Translations under genes and position numbers: made by a program
The notes under the pieces: generated by a model
What the model was told of the DNA's origin: nothing
The model's input: the letters and a program-made list of their open reading frames with translations, nothing else
Database searches by the model: none
Source of the DNA: Bedellia somnulentella
Taxonomy: Eukaryota > Arthropoda > Insecta > Lepidoptera > Bedelliidae
Assembly (NCBI GenBank): GCA_963576735.1
Contig: OY755171.1
Coordinates: 15,810,001-15,874,000, forward strand
Reading direction: 5' to 3'
Length of the DNA stretch: 64,000 nt
In this document: positions 11,143 through 22,459 of the stretch, one piece after another
Numbering within the stretch: the stretch's first letter is position 1
Layout of the letters: each line of letters begins with the position of its first letter

Positions 11143-11560
11143 TGGGTCAGGCCAACACCAATGTCTCTTTTCTTGCGACATGCGTGTAGTTAATTTGTTA
11201 CCTTGTGTAATGGTGAGGGAAAACATGGTAAGGAAACCTACATGGCTGAGTTGTATTTAGCCATATGGCAGTGAATTTATACAAAGCGGCGATAGAACTG
11301 CCCCGAATAATACTTACTTAGTAATTCTCACGACCATTATTTCTTTGGGGTAGGCAGAGACTATCGATCTCCACTTTGCACGATCTTGAACAATATTTTA
11401 TGCTTCCCTCACATTCATGATTCTTTTCATAATGACAATGTGAAATTAATAACGTAAACGCGCCATCTAAGCAAAATGTGGGTGCTCCGAACACCAAGTG
11501 AAATAAATATCACATGATGATCAGATGTATTATTTGCCAACCTTTAGGTGATTTACAGTT
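11143..11560 (+). mobile_element. SINE-B copy split by a LINE-3 fragment
   Basis: 11143-11305 matches the SINE-B body (CCAACACCAATGTCTC, GGTGAGGGAAAACATGGT). 11455-11560 continues it (AAAATGTGGGTGCTC, TGTATTATTTGCCAACC). The intervening bases are a minus-strand LINE-3 3' end. Confidence 0.75.
11308..11440 (-). mobile_element. LINE-3 3' end inserted in SINE-B
   Basis: On the minus strand it reads ATCGATAGTCTCTGCCTACCCC, then GGTCGTGAGAATTACTAAGTAAGTA, the LINE-3 terminus. It is 5'-truncated after about 130 bases. Confidence 0.75.
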
Positions 11561-12203
11561 CTTGAGTATGTTTTGCTAAGTCGACTTTCTTTCTTTCCAT
11601 TTAGTGTAATAAGAAAATTTAAACAAATTAGTAGTTTTGCTACGGCTGTTTAATTGTGTTGATTGCTACTAATTTGTGAATAAAGTTAAATGTTATATAA
11701 AGATTATTTCCCGTTTGAGCGCTAAAGTAACCAAAATAAACTTTTATTTGCAATCAATTTAATAATCATATTCTGACAATGTGAGTACAAAGACTGAAGA
11801 AAATGGAGAAAAAGTTGTCATAACAATTTATTCGGCAATCCTATAAACTATTTCTCAAACATAAATCCATCATCTTAAAATCAGCGCTCATTTAGCGTGC
11901 ATTTACTGTAGGGCACCGCATCAAACATTGCTGATTTATTTAAGGGCCCGAAAGTATTGACGTGAAATATTTAAGGCTCGCACCCGACAGTTGACCTGTA
12001 AAAATGTTTTCATCCGGATAACGGATAGATGATTTATTTGTAAGGTCCCTAGGGGCTTAAACGGATCGGTTTCTAGCTTCTTATACCCGGGATATTATAT
12101 GAAATATTATAGTTTTAAGCCGTTTTACTGATCTTTAAGGTCAACTGATAATTTTGTTAACTTACACAGTCAGTAAAATGTAGCTATCTATTTTCCTTTT
12201 AAG
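11561..12203. other. AT-rich DNA, nothing recognised
   Basis: No open frame or repeat match seen. Confidence 0.35.
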
Positions 12204-12404
12204 ACAATACGGTAATAAGCTGTGTAATGTCGGCTTAGAATAGCACTACCCCATTTATTCCGGTTTTTGGGCGATGCGGTTGGAGACCCATCACCAACAA
12301 CCTTTATTCTACCATCTCTCATTTCCAATTTCCAATTTCTCAGCTCTGGCTACCCCTTTTAGGGATTTATAGCCGTGAGTATATGTATTTATGTATGTAT
12401 GTAC
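12204..12404 (+). mobile_element. SINE-A with 12-bp target duplication
   Basis: A shortened SINE-A copy (internal deletion after TTCCGG) flanked by the direct repeat ACAATACGGTAA at 12204-12215 and 12393-12404. The duplication shows insertion by target-primed reverse transcription. Confidence 0.85.
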
Positions 12405-12417
12405 AATACGGTAACAA

Positions 12418-12560
12418 TATGCTTACTTATGTCCTGTATTCTCATTGGGTTAGGCAGATACTATTAATCGCCACTTTGGACTGTTCTCTCTTGCTTCCTT
12501 CTCGTTCAACATTCTTCTCACACATTCAAATATCTTGCGAGATAATACCATAATAGCTCG
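12418..12560 (-). mobile_element. LINE-3 3' end, 5'-truncated
   Basis: The minus strand carries GGCGATTAATAGTATCTGCC followed by the LINE-3 terminus. It begins within the RT C-terminal coding end and has several lesions. Confidence 0.7.
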
Positions 12561-12688
12561 CTTTATGTATCTTTCTCTACTTTAACTTGCATCCATCTGC
12601 TGCATGTGCCAATAACCTTAGAAAAGTAACAAAAAGTATCTGTAACTTGATTGTTGAGTTATTATTATTGAGTCGTGTATAAAAATAT

Positions 12689-12886
12689 TGCTGTGTAGGC
12701 TAATAATAGTACTGAACTATTTCTACCTAGGTGACGTACAAGGCGACTAAGGACATTGAATGATTGTTGAACAATGTAGCGGAGGATGTGTCAGCAACCA
12801 TCTCACAACACACTCAACTTTCAAAAGTTGCTAAGGGATTTCTAGTTCTAAGCTCTGACGACCCCTTTTAGGGATTCATAATCTTT
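12689..12886 (+). mobile_element. SINE-A copy, strongly diverged
   Basis: It starts GCTGTGTAGGC and ends AAGCTCTGACGACCCCTTTTAGGGATT. It is recognisable only at the ends. Confidence 0.65.
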
Positions 12887-12953
12887 ATTTTATTTTACTT
12901 AAGTAAGTATTAATACAAATTTATTATGCATGATTAAACATATTTTGTAATAC

Positions 12954-13300
12954 ATGACTTGTAACCGTGATAGCGCAATGGGTAGAACACCGGTTATCGT
13001 GCAAACGACTAGTGTTCAAATCCCGGGTCGGGTCTACACCAATTTGTCTTATCTAAACACATTTGTGTGGTTAATTTATTAATGTAACCCACAAGGCTGA
13101 GTTGTACTTAGTCATGTGATAGTGTATTCGTACAACACGGCGATAGGCCTGCCCCCTATCACGTGAGTACAATGTCCATGCAAAACGTGGGTACTCTGTA
13201 CACCAGGTGACAAAGTCACGTGACGTTCAGAAGTATTAGTACCTCTGCCAACCCCTTCGGGGATATTCAGCGTAAACGTTTATGTTATGTTATGACTTGT
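12954..13300 (+). mobile_element. SINE-B, full length, 9-bp target duplication
   Basis: A-box-like TAGCGCAATGGGTAG at 12971-12985 and B-box-like GTGTTCAAATCCC at 13012-13024 mark the tRNA-derived head. The 3' hairpin CCCCTTCGGGG is intact. ATGACTTGT repeats at 12954-12962 and 13292-13300. Confidence 0.85.
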
Positions 13301-14068
13301 TATGTGTTTAGTTTAGTGGTACAACTTCTTCTGAGGGATATCATCAAGACGTTACAGAGGTAGTACTTAGTAATAAAATACAAAAAAAATTTAGCCACGA
13401 CTATTAAGATTCCCGTCTGAACTAGAATCTGTTTAAACGCAAAACGCTCGTTTTAAAATAGAACAAGCTTAATAACTAAAACACCTGTAAAAAATATTAA
13501 TTTAAGTACATTTTCGCAGCGCAACATTTCAACCAACAAAACATTCGTCCGCCCGCGTTTCTCATTAACTCAGTGGACGTGACATTAAAAATATAGCCTC
13601 TTTGATGAACCTGAACCTGAAATGAACCATTCATCAGTCCATCCGGTACGTGGCTGCCACTCACATTTTTTTAAGCTGACTTTTACGTGTAATGTGTCTT
13701 TTCAATTACCAATTACATTTCACAAAACTTTGGTTTCACAATTTATGTTAGTTGCCATCATTTTGTTACAAATCTTCTTACTCACTCGAAAGGCAATGGG
13801 AGGGACGATGTTAGGAGTGTTATAGTTGATTAGTTTAAAATAATTCATCTTTAGAGGAACTAAATTATCTTGTGGTTAATATATGTTCTCTTTATAGTAT
13901 CCGATTTCTATAAAAAGGCAGACTAATGTCGAGCTTATTAGCGAGGGAACCTGATGCGGGCAAAGATAGAGTGGTAAAGTGTCAATCTTGAAGAAAGGTA
14001 TACGTCAGCAGATCTCTATTAGTCTTGATAAATATATAGGTTAGTTATATAAATATTAGTTAGTTATA
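13301..14068. other. no gene seen
   Basis: Mostly AT-rich. TATAAAAAGG near 13911-13920 resembles a TATA box, but no coding region follows within reach. Confidence 0.35.
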
Positions 14069-14272
14069 TTGCCGTGTAGTGCCGGCTTAGAATATCGCTA
14101 GCACTTTTGGAATTTTGGGCGATGCGGTTGGAGACACATCACTAGAATTCTTTATTTTTACCATCTTTTCCCCACTCAACTTCCAAAAGTGGCTGAGGAA
14201 TTTATAATTAATTAGCTCTGCCTACCCCTTCCAGGGAAATAAGGCCGTGAGTTTATGTATGTATGTATATAA
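14069..14272 (+). mobile_element. SINE-A copy
   Basis: It starts GCCGTGTAGTGCCGGC and ends GCTCTGCCTACCCCTTCCAGGG, then a GTATG tail. It has an internal deletion near 14100. Confidence 0.8.
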
Positions 14273-14274
14273 AT

Positions 14275-15508
14275 ATGAAGTTAAATTTACTATCAAATTG
14301 CACAAAGTTCATTAATGCACTTGTGAATATTTTGAGCGAAAGCTTCAGTGTAATTAGTGCACAAGTAATTGACAAAGATCAAGTGCGAGTTGAGCGAAAT
14401 AGTACTACTGTATATTTGCAATAAGACTTGTTCTACTGAATACAAATTATGATATGCTCCAACTAAAATTTGACTTTTCAACATAAAGAACCAAAGAATA
14501 AAAAGGTATCATAGTAACTTCAGCAAAATTACTTCAATGTTTACGAGTAAACCCAAAATGATTGGCTCTAGCAAGCAAAACCTCATTTTGAACTATTAAA
14601 AAACGCAACAAAACCATAGTCACAACTCGCGAACGGACATCCACTTAGCACTTCTGCTTATTTGCAACACACGAACACTGACAGTCCGAGTTGAAAAATG
14701 AAAAAGTACAACTTCAACTGGTAACAATGGCGGAAACTGTTGTGCATTCAGACTTGTACGTTAAAATAAGCTAATAAAACATTTTGCTTTCGTTTTGCCG
14801 CTACCGTGCACTGCGCGGACCCACTGTGCCAGTTTCCAAATTGCAGAACACAATGTAAAAGGAAATTTTTGTTTTTAATAGTTGAAGTAGACTTGATTGT
14901 TATTGTGACAGCTGATTATATTATCCTTAGTTGGGTAAAAGATAATTAGAGTACAAAATTGTTCAAACATACATTCATCTTTGTAAAATAAAGGTTGTTA
15001 AATTTTGCTTAGTACTTATCAACAAAATGTATTTACTACCAGTAATTAAACATAAAATTTAAATAACGCGATTATATGAAAAGACAGTTAGATATACTCA
15101 TTGTTGGTCTCACCAACGTGATTGGTTGGTAAGATCAACAAAGACCTACCAAAAGTAGGTCATTTGACGATATTTTAAGCACTTACGTACTCGTTTAACA
15201 TTCAATAGCCGACAAAATCCGTGCCTTGAAAAGTAGTTATGTTAGCATTCACATGACTATGAAAATTGACCATGTTTTATATGTAAAGTAGTATACAAAG
15301 TGTTGAGTTGTTTTTTCATTTTACTGACTAATTTAAAAGAAGGTGAAGTTTTCCATTTGATGTGTTTGTTGGAGCTGAAGCAATAAAACTTGACAAGTAA
15401 GTTAGTTGAGATCTGTGTGCATTGTATAGTGACGTAAAACTTTGGTAGAAATTGGTTTCAGATCGACAACAAATTGTGGTGCAAGTTGATAAACATGCAA
15501 TCATATTG
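14275..15508. other. no gene seen
   Basis: AT-rich. Around 15106-15150 there is a short imperfect palindrome built on GTTGGTCTCACCAAC. No transposon ends are recognised. Confidence 0.35.
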
Positions 15509-15750
15509 GCTGTATAGTTTCGGTTTAGGATAGCAAAACTTCATTTCTTTCCTTGCGTGTACGTAAGAGGCAACTAAGGGTATTGTGGCTTTTTAAAGGA
15601 TTTTTGGAATATGCGGTTGGAGACCCATCACCAACAACCTTTATTTTAGTATCTTTTCCCCTCTTACCATCCAAGAGCGACTGAGGAACTTTTAACTCCT
15701 AAGCTCTGGCTACCCTTTAGTTACATTTCTAGCTTTGAGTATATGTATGG
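15508..15750 (+). mobile_element. SINE-A copy
   Basis: The full-length pattern from GCTGTATAGTTTCGGTTTAG to GAGTATATGTATG, with TGCGGTTGGAGACCCATCAC inside. Confidence 0.8.
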
Positions 15751-15897
15751 CTCATACCTTAAAAGTTTATCACCAAAACGGTTACTTGTACCTTTAGCGT
15801 CACAAATTTTCATCCATAAATTTGATGATATATAAAAATTAAGGATCGTAGTTAATACGATACTTTGCACAAAGCTAAATCACCCTGGGTGACACTA

Positions 15898-16037
15898 ACG
15901 CCCGATTTCTGAATTGAGTATTCCAGTTGAGAACAACTTAAGTATCGTTCTGACGCATTGAAAGCTTAACAACTGAATGAGACAAAACGATACTTAAGTC
16001 GTTCTCAGCTTGAATATTCAATTCAGAAATCGGGCGT
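15898..16037. mobile_element. small MITE with 52-bp inverted termini
   Basis: 140 bases. The arms 15898-15950 and 15986-16037 are nearly complementary (ACGCCCGATTTCTGAATT at each end). There is no coding capacity. The superfamily is unknown, and no clear target duplication was found. Confidence 0.8.
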
Positions 16038-16184
16038 ATGCCACGTGATGTGCCGAATTCATGAGTATATCTACCAGCCCTTCCTAGATATATGGAGTGA
16101 GAGTCGATTTTAAGTTTACATTATAAATCATTCTCCATCGCATAGTGAATTCAATACCGACCCTAAAATACAAAATCCATTTAT

Positions 16185-16412
16185 TCAAAATTGTAACCTA
16201 TCAGGTCCAGGCCAATTGACTGTTGAACCAATAAATTCCATTCGTATTCCTGTGCAAACGAAACGAATTGCTGTGCTCTGCGCCCGAAGAAAAGTTTTCC
16301 TCATAGCGACGCGGGTCGTCGGGCTCACGTCTGGATGACCTAACCAAACAGCCATTTCGCAAAGAGAATAAATAAACGCAAGCTTCTGTCCGGAGGCCTT
16401 TTTACACGTCAA
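16185..16412 (-). other. coding-like open frame, unassigned
   Basis: A 75-codon minus-strand frame in DNA with visibly higher GC than its surroundings, including KASGQKLAFIYSLCEMAVWL and TTRVAMRKTFLRAQSTAIRF. A polypyrimidine/CAG acceptor-like CAGCTTTCAG precedes it on the minus strand (about 16414-16423). It could be a host exon, part of an unlisted transposon, or chance. I do not recognise the protein. Confidence 0.25.
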
Positions 16413-16423
16413 CTGAAAGCTGA

Positions 16424-16860
16424 GTGTTACAATATGTGCAAGTGTTTCTTTGTAATTTTGTTGAATTTCTTTTTATTGTGATGTTGGCTTAGTTACTACT
16501 TTTTTCTTAGGTGTCGAAGCAGGTGACCAAGGATCATTTGTATTTTTAAGTTGTTGTTTGGAAATGCGAATCATAAAAATTGGCCTCCGAAGACACATTA
16601 CATTGTAGTTTAAAGTATGTGCAATTGATAATAGTATGTAAGAAAATATGTTTAAAGAGATGTAATACTGTACAATTTGGGATATTGACAGAATTAAATT
16701 TTCTTATTTGTTTCTAACTACGACTATGGCAAGAAATAGTATTGAAAATTATTTAATAATTATAATTAAATGTCTCAAACCCTCAATAAATTAATTTATC
16801 TATTGAAAAAGTTTACTCATTAGTCGTAACTTAGTTATATTTCAATTATTTCATTACCAA
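16424..16860. other. AT-rich DNA, nothing recognised
   Basis: No coding frame or repeat match. Confidence 0.35.
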
Positions 16861-17640
16861 CTAGTGGATCGGGCCCAGCTTCGCACGGGTAGCGTAGTTT
16901 TAAAAATATCTGAGGTTTCTTCAATCACTGCTCAACCTTTGTGAAATTTAGTGCAATTTATAGCATTCCTGAATAGTGTAGCTTGATTGTGAAAGCACTT
17001 TAATGAACGGTTCAGTATCTCCGAAAATAAAACCATGCAAACAAACAATCAGAGTTACAAACTTTGCATACATACAGGGAGTATATGTATACTCCCGGCT
17101 ATCTTTTGCGCGCGCAACCATTACAAAAAAAATATCCTTATAGCATTCACGTGCGACGACAGGGCGCGATAGCTTATTTCATGTATAAGTTTGGTTATTC
17201 TATACCGATTTCTATGATTCTTTTTTTATTGAATAGGTAATAATGTAAACTTTTTTAAATGAGAGATGAATGAGAGAACTATAAATGTAAAAGTAAACAA
17301 ATATAATCAGAATGCTCCGAACTGCTAAGCTATCAGGAATTACACGTGTTATTATGAGTCAACCATAAAAGATAGACATATGCTGCAGAAGGATATTTTT
17401 TAGAAAATTTTATGTAAAATATTTCCGTCATACATGATTTCTATGTAACTATAACCACTAAGGCTGCACACGCGACGGAAGCTTAAAAAATGGAGTAACT
17501 TCTCCCGTTTTCCCAAAATTCCCCTTTACTACTCTGCTGGAAAGTATACAAAAACCTGCCCAGGATTATGAAGAATAATTGTACCAAGTTTCGTTAAAAT
17601 CCGTCGAGTAGTTTTTGTTTCCATAAGGAACATACAAACC

Positions 17641-17690
<50 letters not shown>

Positions 17691-17809
17691 AATTTTACTG
17701 ATTGCATTTTTGGCATCAGTATCGATCACTAATCACCCCCTGTTAGTTATTTTGAAAATATATTTAATGTACAGAATTGACCTCTCTACAGATTTATTAT
17801 AAGTATAGA
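16861..17809 (-). mobile_element. Helitron-like non-autonomous element
   Basis: On the minus strand it starts TCTATACTTATAATAAA after an A|T junction at 17809/17810. It ends ACCCGTGCGAAGCTGGGCCC, then CTAG at 16861-16864 followed by T. TC start, GC hairpin and CTAG|T are the hallmarks of Helitron ends. There is no Rep/helicase frame. A GACA microsatellite lies inside. Confidence 0.65.
17640..17688 (+). repeat. (GACA)n microsatellite
   Basis: About twelve uninterrupted GACA units within the Helitron-like element. Confidence 0.95.
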
Positions 17810-18084
17810 TTTATAGATGAACAATCGTTATTCGATATTGTACTGAACCAAACGTTGTAATTAGCAAAATTGCTTTCAGTATGTGCACTCTGATTAATTA
17901 TTTGTGCTTTGTTTATTGTGACAAACTCTACTCACAATTTTGCTAATATTTCTTTTCATTCCAATGATTAATTTTTTTAAAGGATTATGTTGGTGCATGT
18001 ATGGTTTTTGGTTGAAGCTATTTATGAATGAGGTACTACAGAAGAAAAACGCTTCTATTACTCATTTGATTGCTTTTACTTAAA

Positions 18085-18360
18085 TATACCTGACAAACTG
18101 CTGTGTAGTGCCGGCTTAGAATAGCACTACCCCATTTCTTCCGGTGGGTGTACGTAAAAGGCGACTAACGGTACTGGGGCTTTAAAGGGATTTTTGGGCG
18201 ATGTGGTTGGAGACCCATCACCAACAACCTTTATTTCACCATCTAATCCCCACGTAACTTCCAAAAGTGGCTGAGGAATTTCTAATTCCTTAGCTTGGCT
18301 ACCCCTTCTAGGGATTTATAGCCGTGAGTATATGTATGTATGTATATGTATACCTGACAA
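18085..18360 (+). mobile_element. SINE-A, full length, 12-bp target duplication
   Basis: A good reference copy of the family. It runs from GCTGTGTAGTGCCGGC at about 18099 to the TATG tail. TATACCTGACAA repeats at 18085-18096 and 18349-18360. Confidence 0.9.
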
Positions 18361-19320
18361 GAAGTAATATCCCTTTGGGGAAAGGTGAAAACCTCAAAGA
18401 AGATAGAATGTCTGAATTAGAATGTATTTTTTCACTGTCCAAGAAACATTAATCAATTTCCAACTTCATAGTCGTAGCTTATGAAATATATTGCTGAGTC
18501 ATTGGAAATGAATGACGAAACTATAAGGGTTTTGTTTTTAGCCATTCTACTACGAAACCTAAAAGAATATTAACTGTTAATTTTTGGAGAAAAACTATGT
18601 TTATTCAATAAGAAAAGCACAGTTATTAATTACCCAAAACAAAATAAAAAAATTACAACATCTTATCTTTGGTCACAAAACTCTTTTCGTTTGTATGCAC
18701 ACTGTTGATTAAATTCTCGTTATTCATCTTTATCTATCCATTTAATATCCTCCGTCCGTAGCCCGTAGGCAGATGTTTAAAACTTATAAATATTACTAAA
18801 AAAAACCGTGAATGAACCTTAAAATGAAATACTCTTAAATAACAAAGAAACAAATATTGGTCAAAATAATAACATAGTGTGTAAAAGGTATAAATAATGT
18901 GGAAAGTGCCATTAAAAATTAAAAACCATTTTACCCAAATATTGCGAGTAACTTTAACGTAGCAGAATACTGTGAAATAAAATTTAATTTTCGTCAAAAT
19001 GTGCTAAATTAAATACTTCATTATCCACGAAGGCTTTTTAGTAATTTGTTTACGTGTCGTGCGAAGTGAATACAATATGTTGTTATATAAATAAATAATT
19101 TGGTATGGTTAAGAATTGTTAAAATTAGTAAATTAATGACTCTACAAAGTCAGTATATTGAACACAGTTTTCTATTACATTTTAACAATAATATATATTT
19201 TTTGTTGCATTACAAATTGTATACAACAAATATATAAGAAGAAAAAAAAAAAAAAAAAGTCAAAAAGTTTATTTTTCAAAATAAAGTTAAATACTAACAT
19301 TTTTTGAACGTCAAAGTTTT
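18361..19320. other. AT-rich DNA, nothing recognised
   Basis: No gene is seen. A poly-A run of about 17 bases lies near 19241-19258. It has the wrong strand sense to be the tail of the adjacent minus-strand LINE. Confidence 0.35.
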
Positions 19321-19616
19321 AAATTAATCGTTAATCCGTTGCTTCGGAAGGTGTTCGTAAAGAGAAGAAGCAACAAAGAAACTCTTTACATTCACATTTT
19401 TTCATTTTTTCAAAATATGGTTTGTACAATTTCAGTTTACAAACATGTTTTTACTTTACAAAAGATTTTCTAAGCGACCAAACCAAACGCTAGTTTGACA
19501 TAATTAAAATAAATTGTCCATCACAAAAACCAATCACATAACGTGAGAAGAAAAATCCTCACCAGACAATTATTCCTAGGAATAACGAGGGAAGATTTAT
19601 AGCATTACGGACATGG

Positions 19617-21695
19617 TCATGTGCGCGTTGGGTCCTTGTCGTTTAAAAAATCTTGAACACTGTAGTAAGATTTCTTTAAAAGCATGGCTTTAATTGCCTT
19701 TTTAAAAGATGCCACAGGCAATTCCAATATGTCAGAAGGGAGTTTATTGAACATTTTCAGGGATAGTCCCATAAAGGAGTTACTTACTTTATTAAGTCTC
19801 CACTTCGGTACGTTAAGTTTCTCCTTATTCCGAGTGTTAACAGTATGCCTATCACTAACTTTACTAAATTGGCCTATATTCTTTTTGGCATACATTAAAT
19901 TCTCAAATATGTATTGGCAAGGGACAGTTAAAATGCCAATATCTTTAAATTTTTCGCGCAACGAATACCTCGACCTTAACATGTAAATAGATCGGATAGC
20001 TCGCTTTTGTAAGACAAAAACTTTATGAACATCAGCCGCTTTACCCCATAATAAAATACCGTACGACATAATACTATGAAAATAACTGAAATAAACAATG
20101 CGAGCTGTTTCTATGTCTGCTATTTCTCTAATCTTACGCACGGCATACGCTGCTGAGCTCAGCCTTTTAGAAAGTGTTAGTATATGGGGTCCCCATTGCA
20201 ACTTAGAATCGATTATTATCCCTAGGAATTTTGTCTCTTTCACTAATTCTACTTTTTCACGGTCAATAACAATATTGGCATCAACTTGCCTAACATTCGG
20301 TAAAGTAAATTTAATACATTTAGTTTTTTTGGCATTCAGAACCAGGTTATTTACAGTAAACCAATGCAATACCAGTGAGATAGCTTTATTTACGTCGTCA
20401 AGAGATGTAGAGGATCTCGCTACATTAAATATTAAAGATGTGTCATCTGCAAACATAACTATCTCAGAATACTTTTGTACCATAAATGGTAAATCATTAA
20501 TATAAATCAGAAAAAGTAATGGGCCAAGTATAGAACCTTGAGGAACGCCCATCTCTATTTCCGATCCTTTCGACGTGGTTCCATTAATATCTACCTTTAA
20601 AGTTCTTTTATCAAGATATGATGCCATTAATTTCAGTGCTTGCTCGTCAAAACCGTAATATTTAAGTTTAGTCAACGCTATTTCCTTTTTTACACAATCA
20701 AAAGCTTTTGTGAGGTCACAAAATATACCTAACGCATCCCGGGAGTTTTCCCATGAATTAAAAATATGTTTTATTAGTGACACTCCTGCATCTAGAGTAG
20801 ACCTACCTTTAGTAAAACCATATTGCTCGTCATGGAATATATTATTTTTATTGAAATATGAAAGCATTTGGTTGGACATGATTTTCTCGAAAACCTTACT
20901 GAGAACTGGTAAAATAGAAATAGGCCTATAGTTGGTAAAGTCCTGACTATCTCCTGATTTATGTAGTGGGATGAGCCTACTTAACTTCATACAGTCTGGA
21001 AATTCTCCTATATCTATACATTTATTAAAAAGTATCGTTAAATGGGGAGCGATTATATTTATTATTCTGTTTAAGACGAAAACTGACATTCCTGTTATGT
21101 CTTCGGTTTTTTTAAGATTAATGGTTTTAAAATTTTTAATTATATCATTACTGTCAACATACTTGAAAGAAAACTGTGCTGTTGTTTTGGTAACATTTTG
21201 TTCCAACAACTCAAGAGCTTTTTGGGGACATGAATTTAATTTCTCTGTTGTCTGAGTGGGGGTATTTATAAAATGATTTTCAAAAATGTCAGCAATTTGT
21301 GATCTTGACTGTATCAGTTCATTATCTAATAATAAATTGAGATCATGCGGGGACTTTAGTTTTCCAGTTTCACTGTTAATTATTTTCCAGACAGTCTTAC
21401 TCTTGTTAGAAGAATTCTTAATTTTATGTTTTATGCATCTAGATTTAGCTTCACCACAAACTTTTTTGAAAATTTTTGAATAATTTCTGACATAAATAAT
21501 AAAATCTTGGTTGAAGTTTTCTCTATAAATGTTATATAGGTGATCTCTACTTATTCTAATTCCAGCGGTGGCCCATTCAGCAAAAGAGCATTTTGTATTA
21601 CATAGTATTACCTTAGTTTTAAAGATTTTGTTAAATTCTGTTTTTAGCTCATTGATGAAAGAAAGACAATTCTCTAATGTTTCACTGCTTCTCAT
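19617..21695 (-). CDS. LINE-E reverse transcriptase (ORF2 C-terminal part)
   Basis: A 692-codon open frame. It copies element RNA into DNA at a nicked target. Motifs in order: HKSGDSQDFTNYRPISILPV (about residues 245-264), QYGFTKGRST (291-300), the catalytic Asp in FCDLTKAFD (325-333), MGVPQGSILGPLLFLIYIND (382-401) and the active site FADD (415-418, at 20442-20453). The C-terminal region has YGILLWG and a Jockey/CR1-type GLSLKMFNKLP. All catalytic residues are present and there are no internal stops. The upstream endonuclease is in another frame, separated only by a nine-A run near 21776-21784. One extra A would make a continuous ORF2. Confidence 0.92.
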   Translation of the reverse strand: MRSSETLENCLSFINELKTEFNKIFKTKVILCNTKCSFAEWATAGIRISRDHLYNIYRENFNQDFIIYVRNYSKIFKKVCGEAKSRCIKHKIKNSSNKSKTVWKIINSETGKLKSPHDLNLLLDNELIQSRSQIADIFENHFINTPTQTTEKLNSCPQKALELLEQNVTKTTAQFSFKYVDSNDIIKNFKTINLKKTEDITGMSVFVLNRIINIIAPHLTILFNKCIDIGEFPDCMKLSRLIPLHKSGDSQDFTNYRPISILPVLSKVFEKIMSNQMLSYFNKNNIFHDEQYGFTKGRSTLDAGVSLIKHIFNSWENSRDALGIFCDLTKAFDCVKKEIALTKLKYYGFDEQALKLMASYLDKRTLKVDINGTTSKGSEIEMGVPQGSILGPLLFLIYINDLPFMVQKYSEIVMFADDTSLIFNVARSSTSLDDVNKAISLVLHWFTVNNLVLNAKKTKCIKFTLPNVRQVDANIVIDREKVELVKETKFLGIIIDSKLQWGPHILTLSKRLSSAAYAVRKIREIADIETARIVYFSYFHSIMSYGILLWGKAADVHKVFVLQKRAIRSIYMLRSRYSLREKFKDIGILTVPCQYIFENLMYAKKNIGQFSKVSDRHTVNTRNKEKLNVPKWRLNKVSNSFMGLSLKMFNKLPSDILELPVASFKKAIKAMLLKKSYYSVQDFLNDKDPTRT

Positions 21696-21751
21696 TGGGG
21701 GGCTGATGCTAGACCTAATATTATTTTCAAATAAGCTAAGTTTTTTTTCAG

Positions 21752-22459
21752 TTATCTGTCTACATACAATTGACTTTTTTTTTCAATGGTTAATTCTAAA
21801 TTTATGAATTGTCCCTTGTGGTCTGAGGTAATGCTATCAAAAAGGAAGTGACCAGAGTAGTCACAATTGCAATAAATCTTATCTAAACATGTTGCAGAGG
21901 TCGAGGTAATTCGGGTTGGCTCATTAAATACATTTAGAAGATTAAATGATTGAAAAAATGATAATATTCTCTCCTTTACTAGACCCTCACCCAACAAGTC
22001 AACATTGAAATCCCCACAAACTACAACCTCTCTGGAGCTGCGGGAAGCCATCCCCAAAGCATCTTCCATCGCTGCTTCAAAGATGTCATAGTTACCTTTG
22101 GGTGGGCGATATACACACAAAATTATATACTTGCTCAATTCAATGCATGAGATTTCTACATGTTGTTCAACAGAGAGTCTACAGATGTCTTTTCTTTCTT
22201 TAAATTTAATGTCTACATATAATAGTATCATACTACCCCCACACATTATGGACTCCCTGTTAAAACAACTGCCCACCGTGTAATTCTTTAAACTAAAGTT
22301 CATTTGTTCTGTTTTTAACCAGTGTTCTGTCAAACAAAGTATTTTAACATTGTACTTATTAACGAATAACTCTAATTCTAATAATTTGCAGGAAAGGCTC
22401 TGTATGTTCTGATGAACTAGTGAAATATATGCCTTTTCCTTTGTCTTACTACCTAGTTT
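21752..22459 (-). CDS. LINE-E apurinic-like endonuclease (ORF2 N-terminal part)
   Basis: The frame is open from near the ORF1 stop through VHQNIQSLSCK, the active-site TEHWL, VYRPPKGNYD, VVCGDFNVDLL, a DKIYCN segment and SDHKGQF. These are the standard motifs of the LINE endonuclease, which nicks the insertion site. The frame overlaps the last codons of ORF1 in the -1 frame and contains no ATG before the endonuclease core, so translation by reinitiation or frameshifting would be needed. It ends at a stop (21752-21754) only because of the frame change at an A homopolymer. Confidence 0.88.
   Translation of the reverse strand, partial: KLGSKTKEKAYISLVHQNIQSLSCKLLELELFVNKYNVKILCLTEHWLKTEQMNFSLKNYTVGSCFNRESIMCGGSMILLYVDIKFKERKDICRLSVEQHVEISCIELSKYIILCVYRPPKGNYDIFEAAMEDALGMASRSSREVVVCGDFNVDLLGEGLVKERILSFFQSFNLLNVFNEPTRITSTSATCLDKIYCNCDYSGHFLFDSITSDHKGQFINLELTIEKKSQLYVDR

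Noticed and set aside
17640..17688. A CRISPR-like regular repeat.
   Set aside because: The unit is four bases without spacers: a plain GACA microsatellite in a eukaryotic context.
17529..17729. A short frame rich in Cys-Leu-Ser-Val repeats.
   Set aside because: Translation of the GACA microsatellite.
18734..18997. A membrane-protein-like frame rich in Phe and Tyr.
   Set aside because: The composition simply reflects AT-rich DNA. No motif or context supports it.
19236..19260. The poly-A run as the tail of LINE-E.
   Set aside because: LINE-E is on the minus strand, so its tail would appear as T on the plus strand.
19684..21807. Plus-strand open frames opposite the LINE-E reverse transcriptase.
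   Set aside because: Antisense shadows. They carry no motif, while the minus strand has the complete RT signature.
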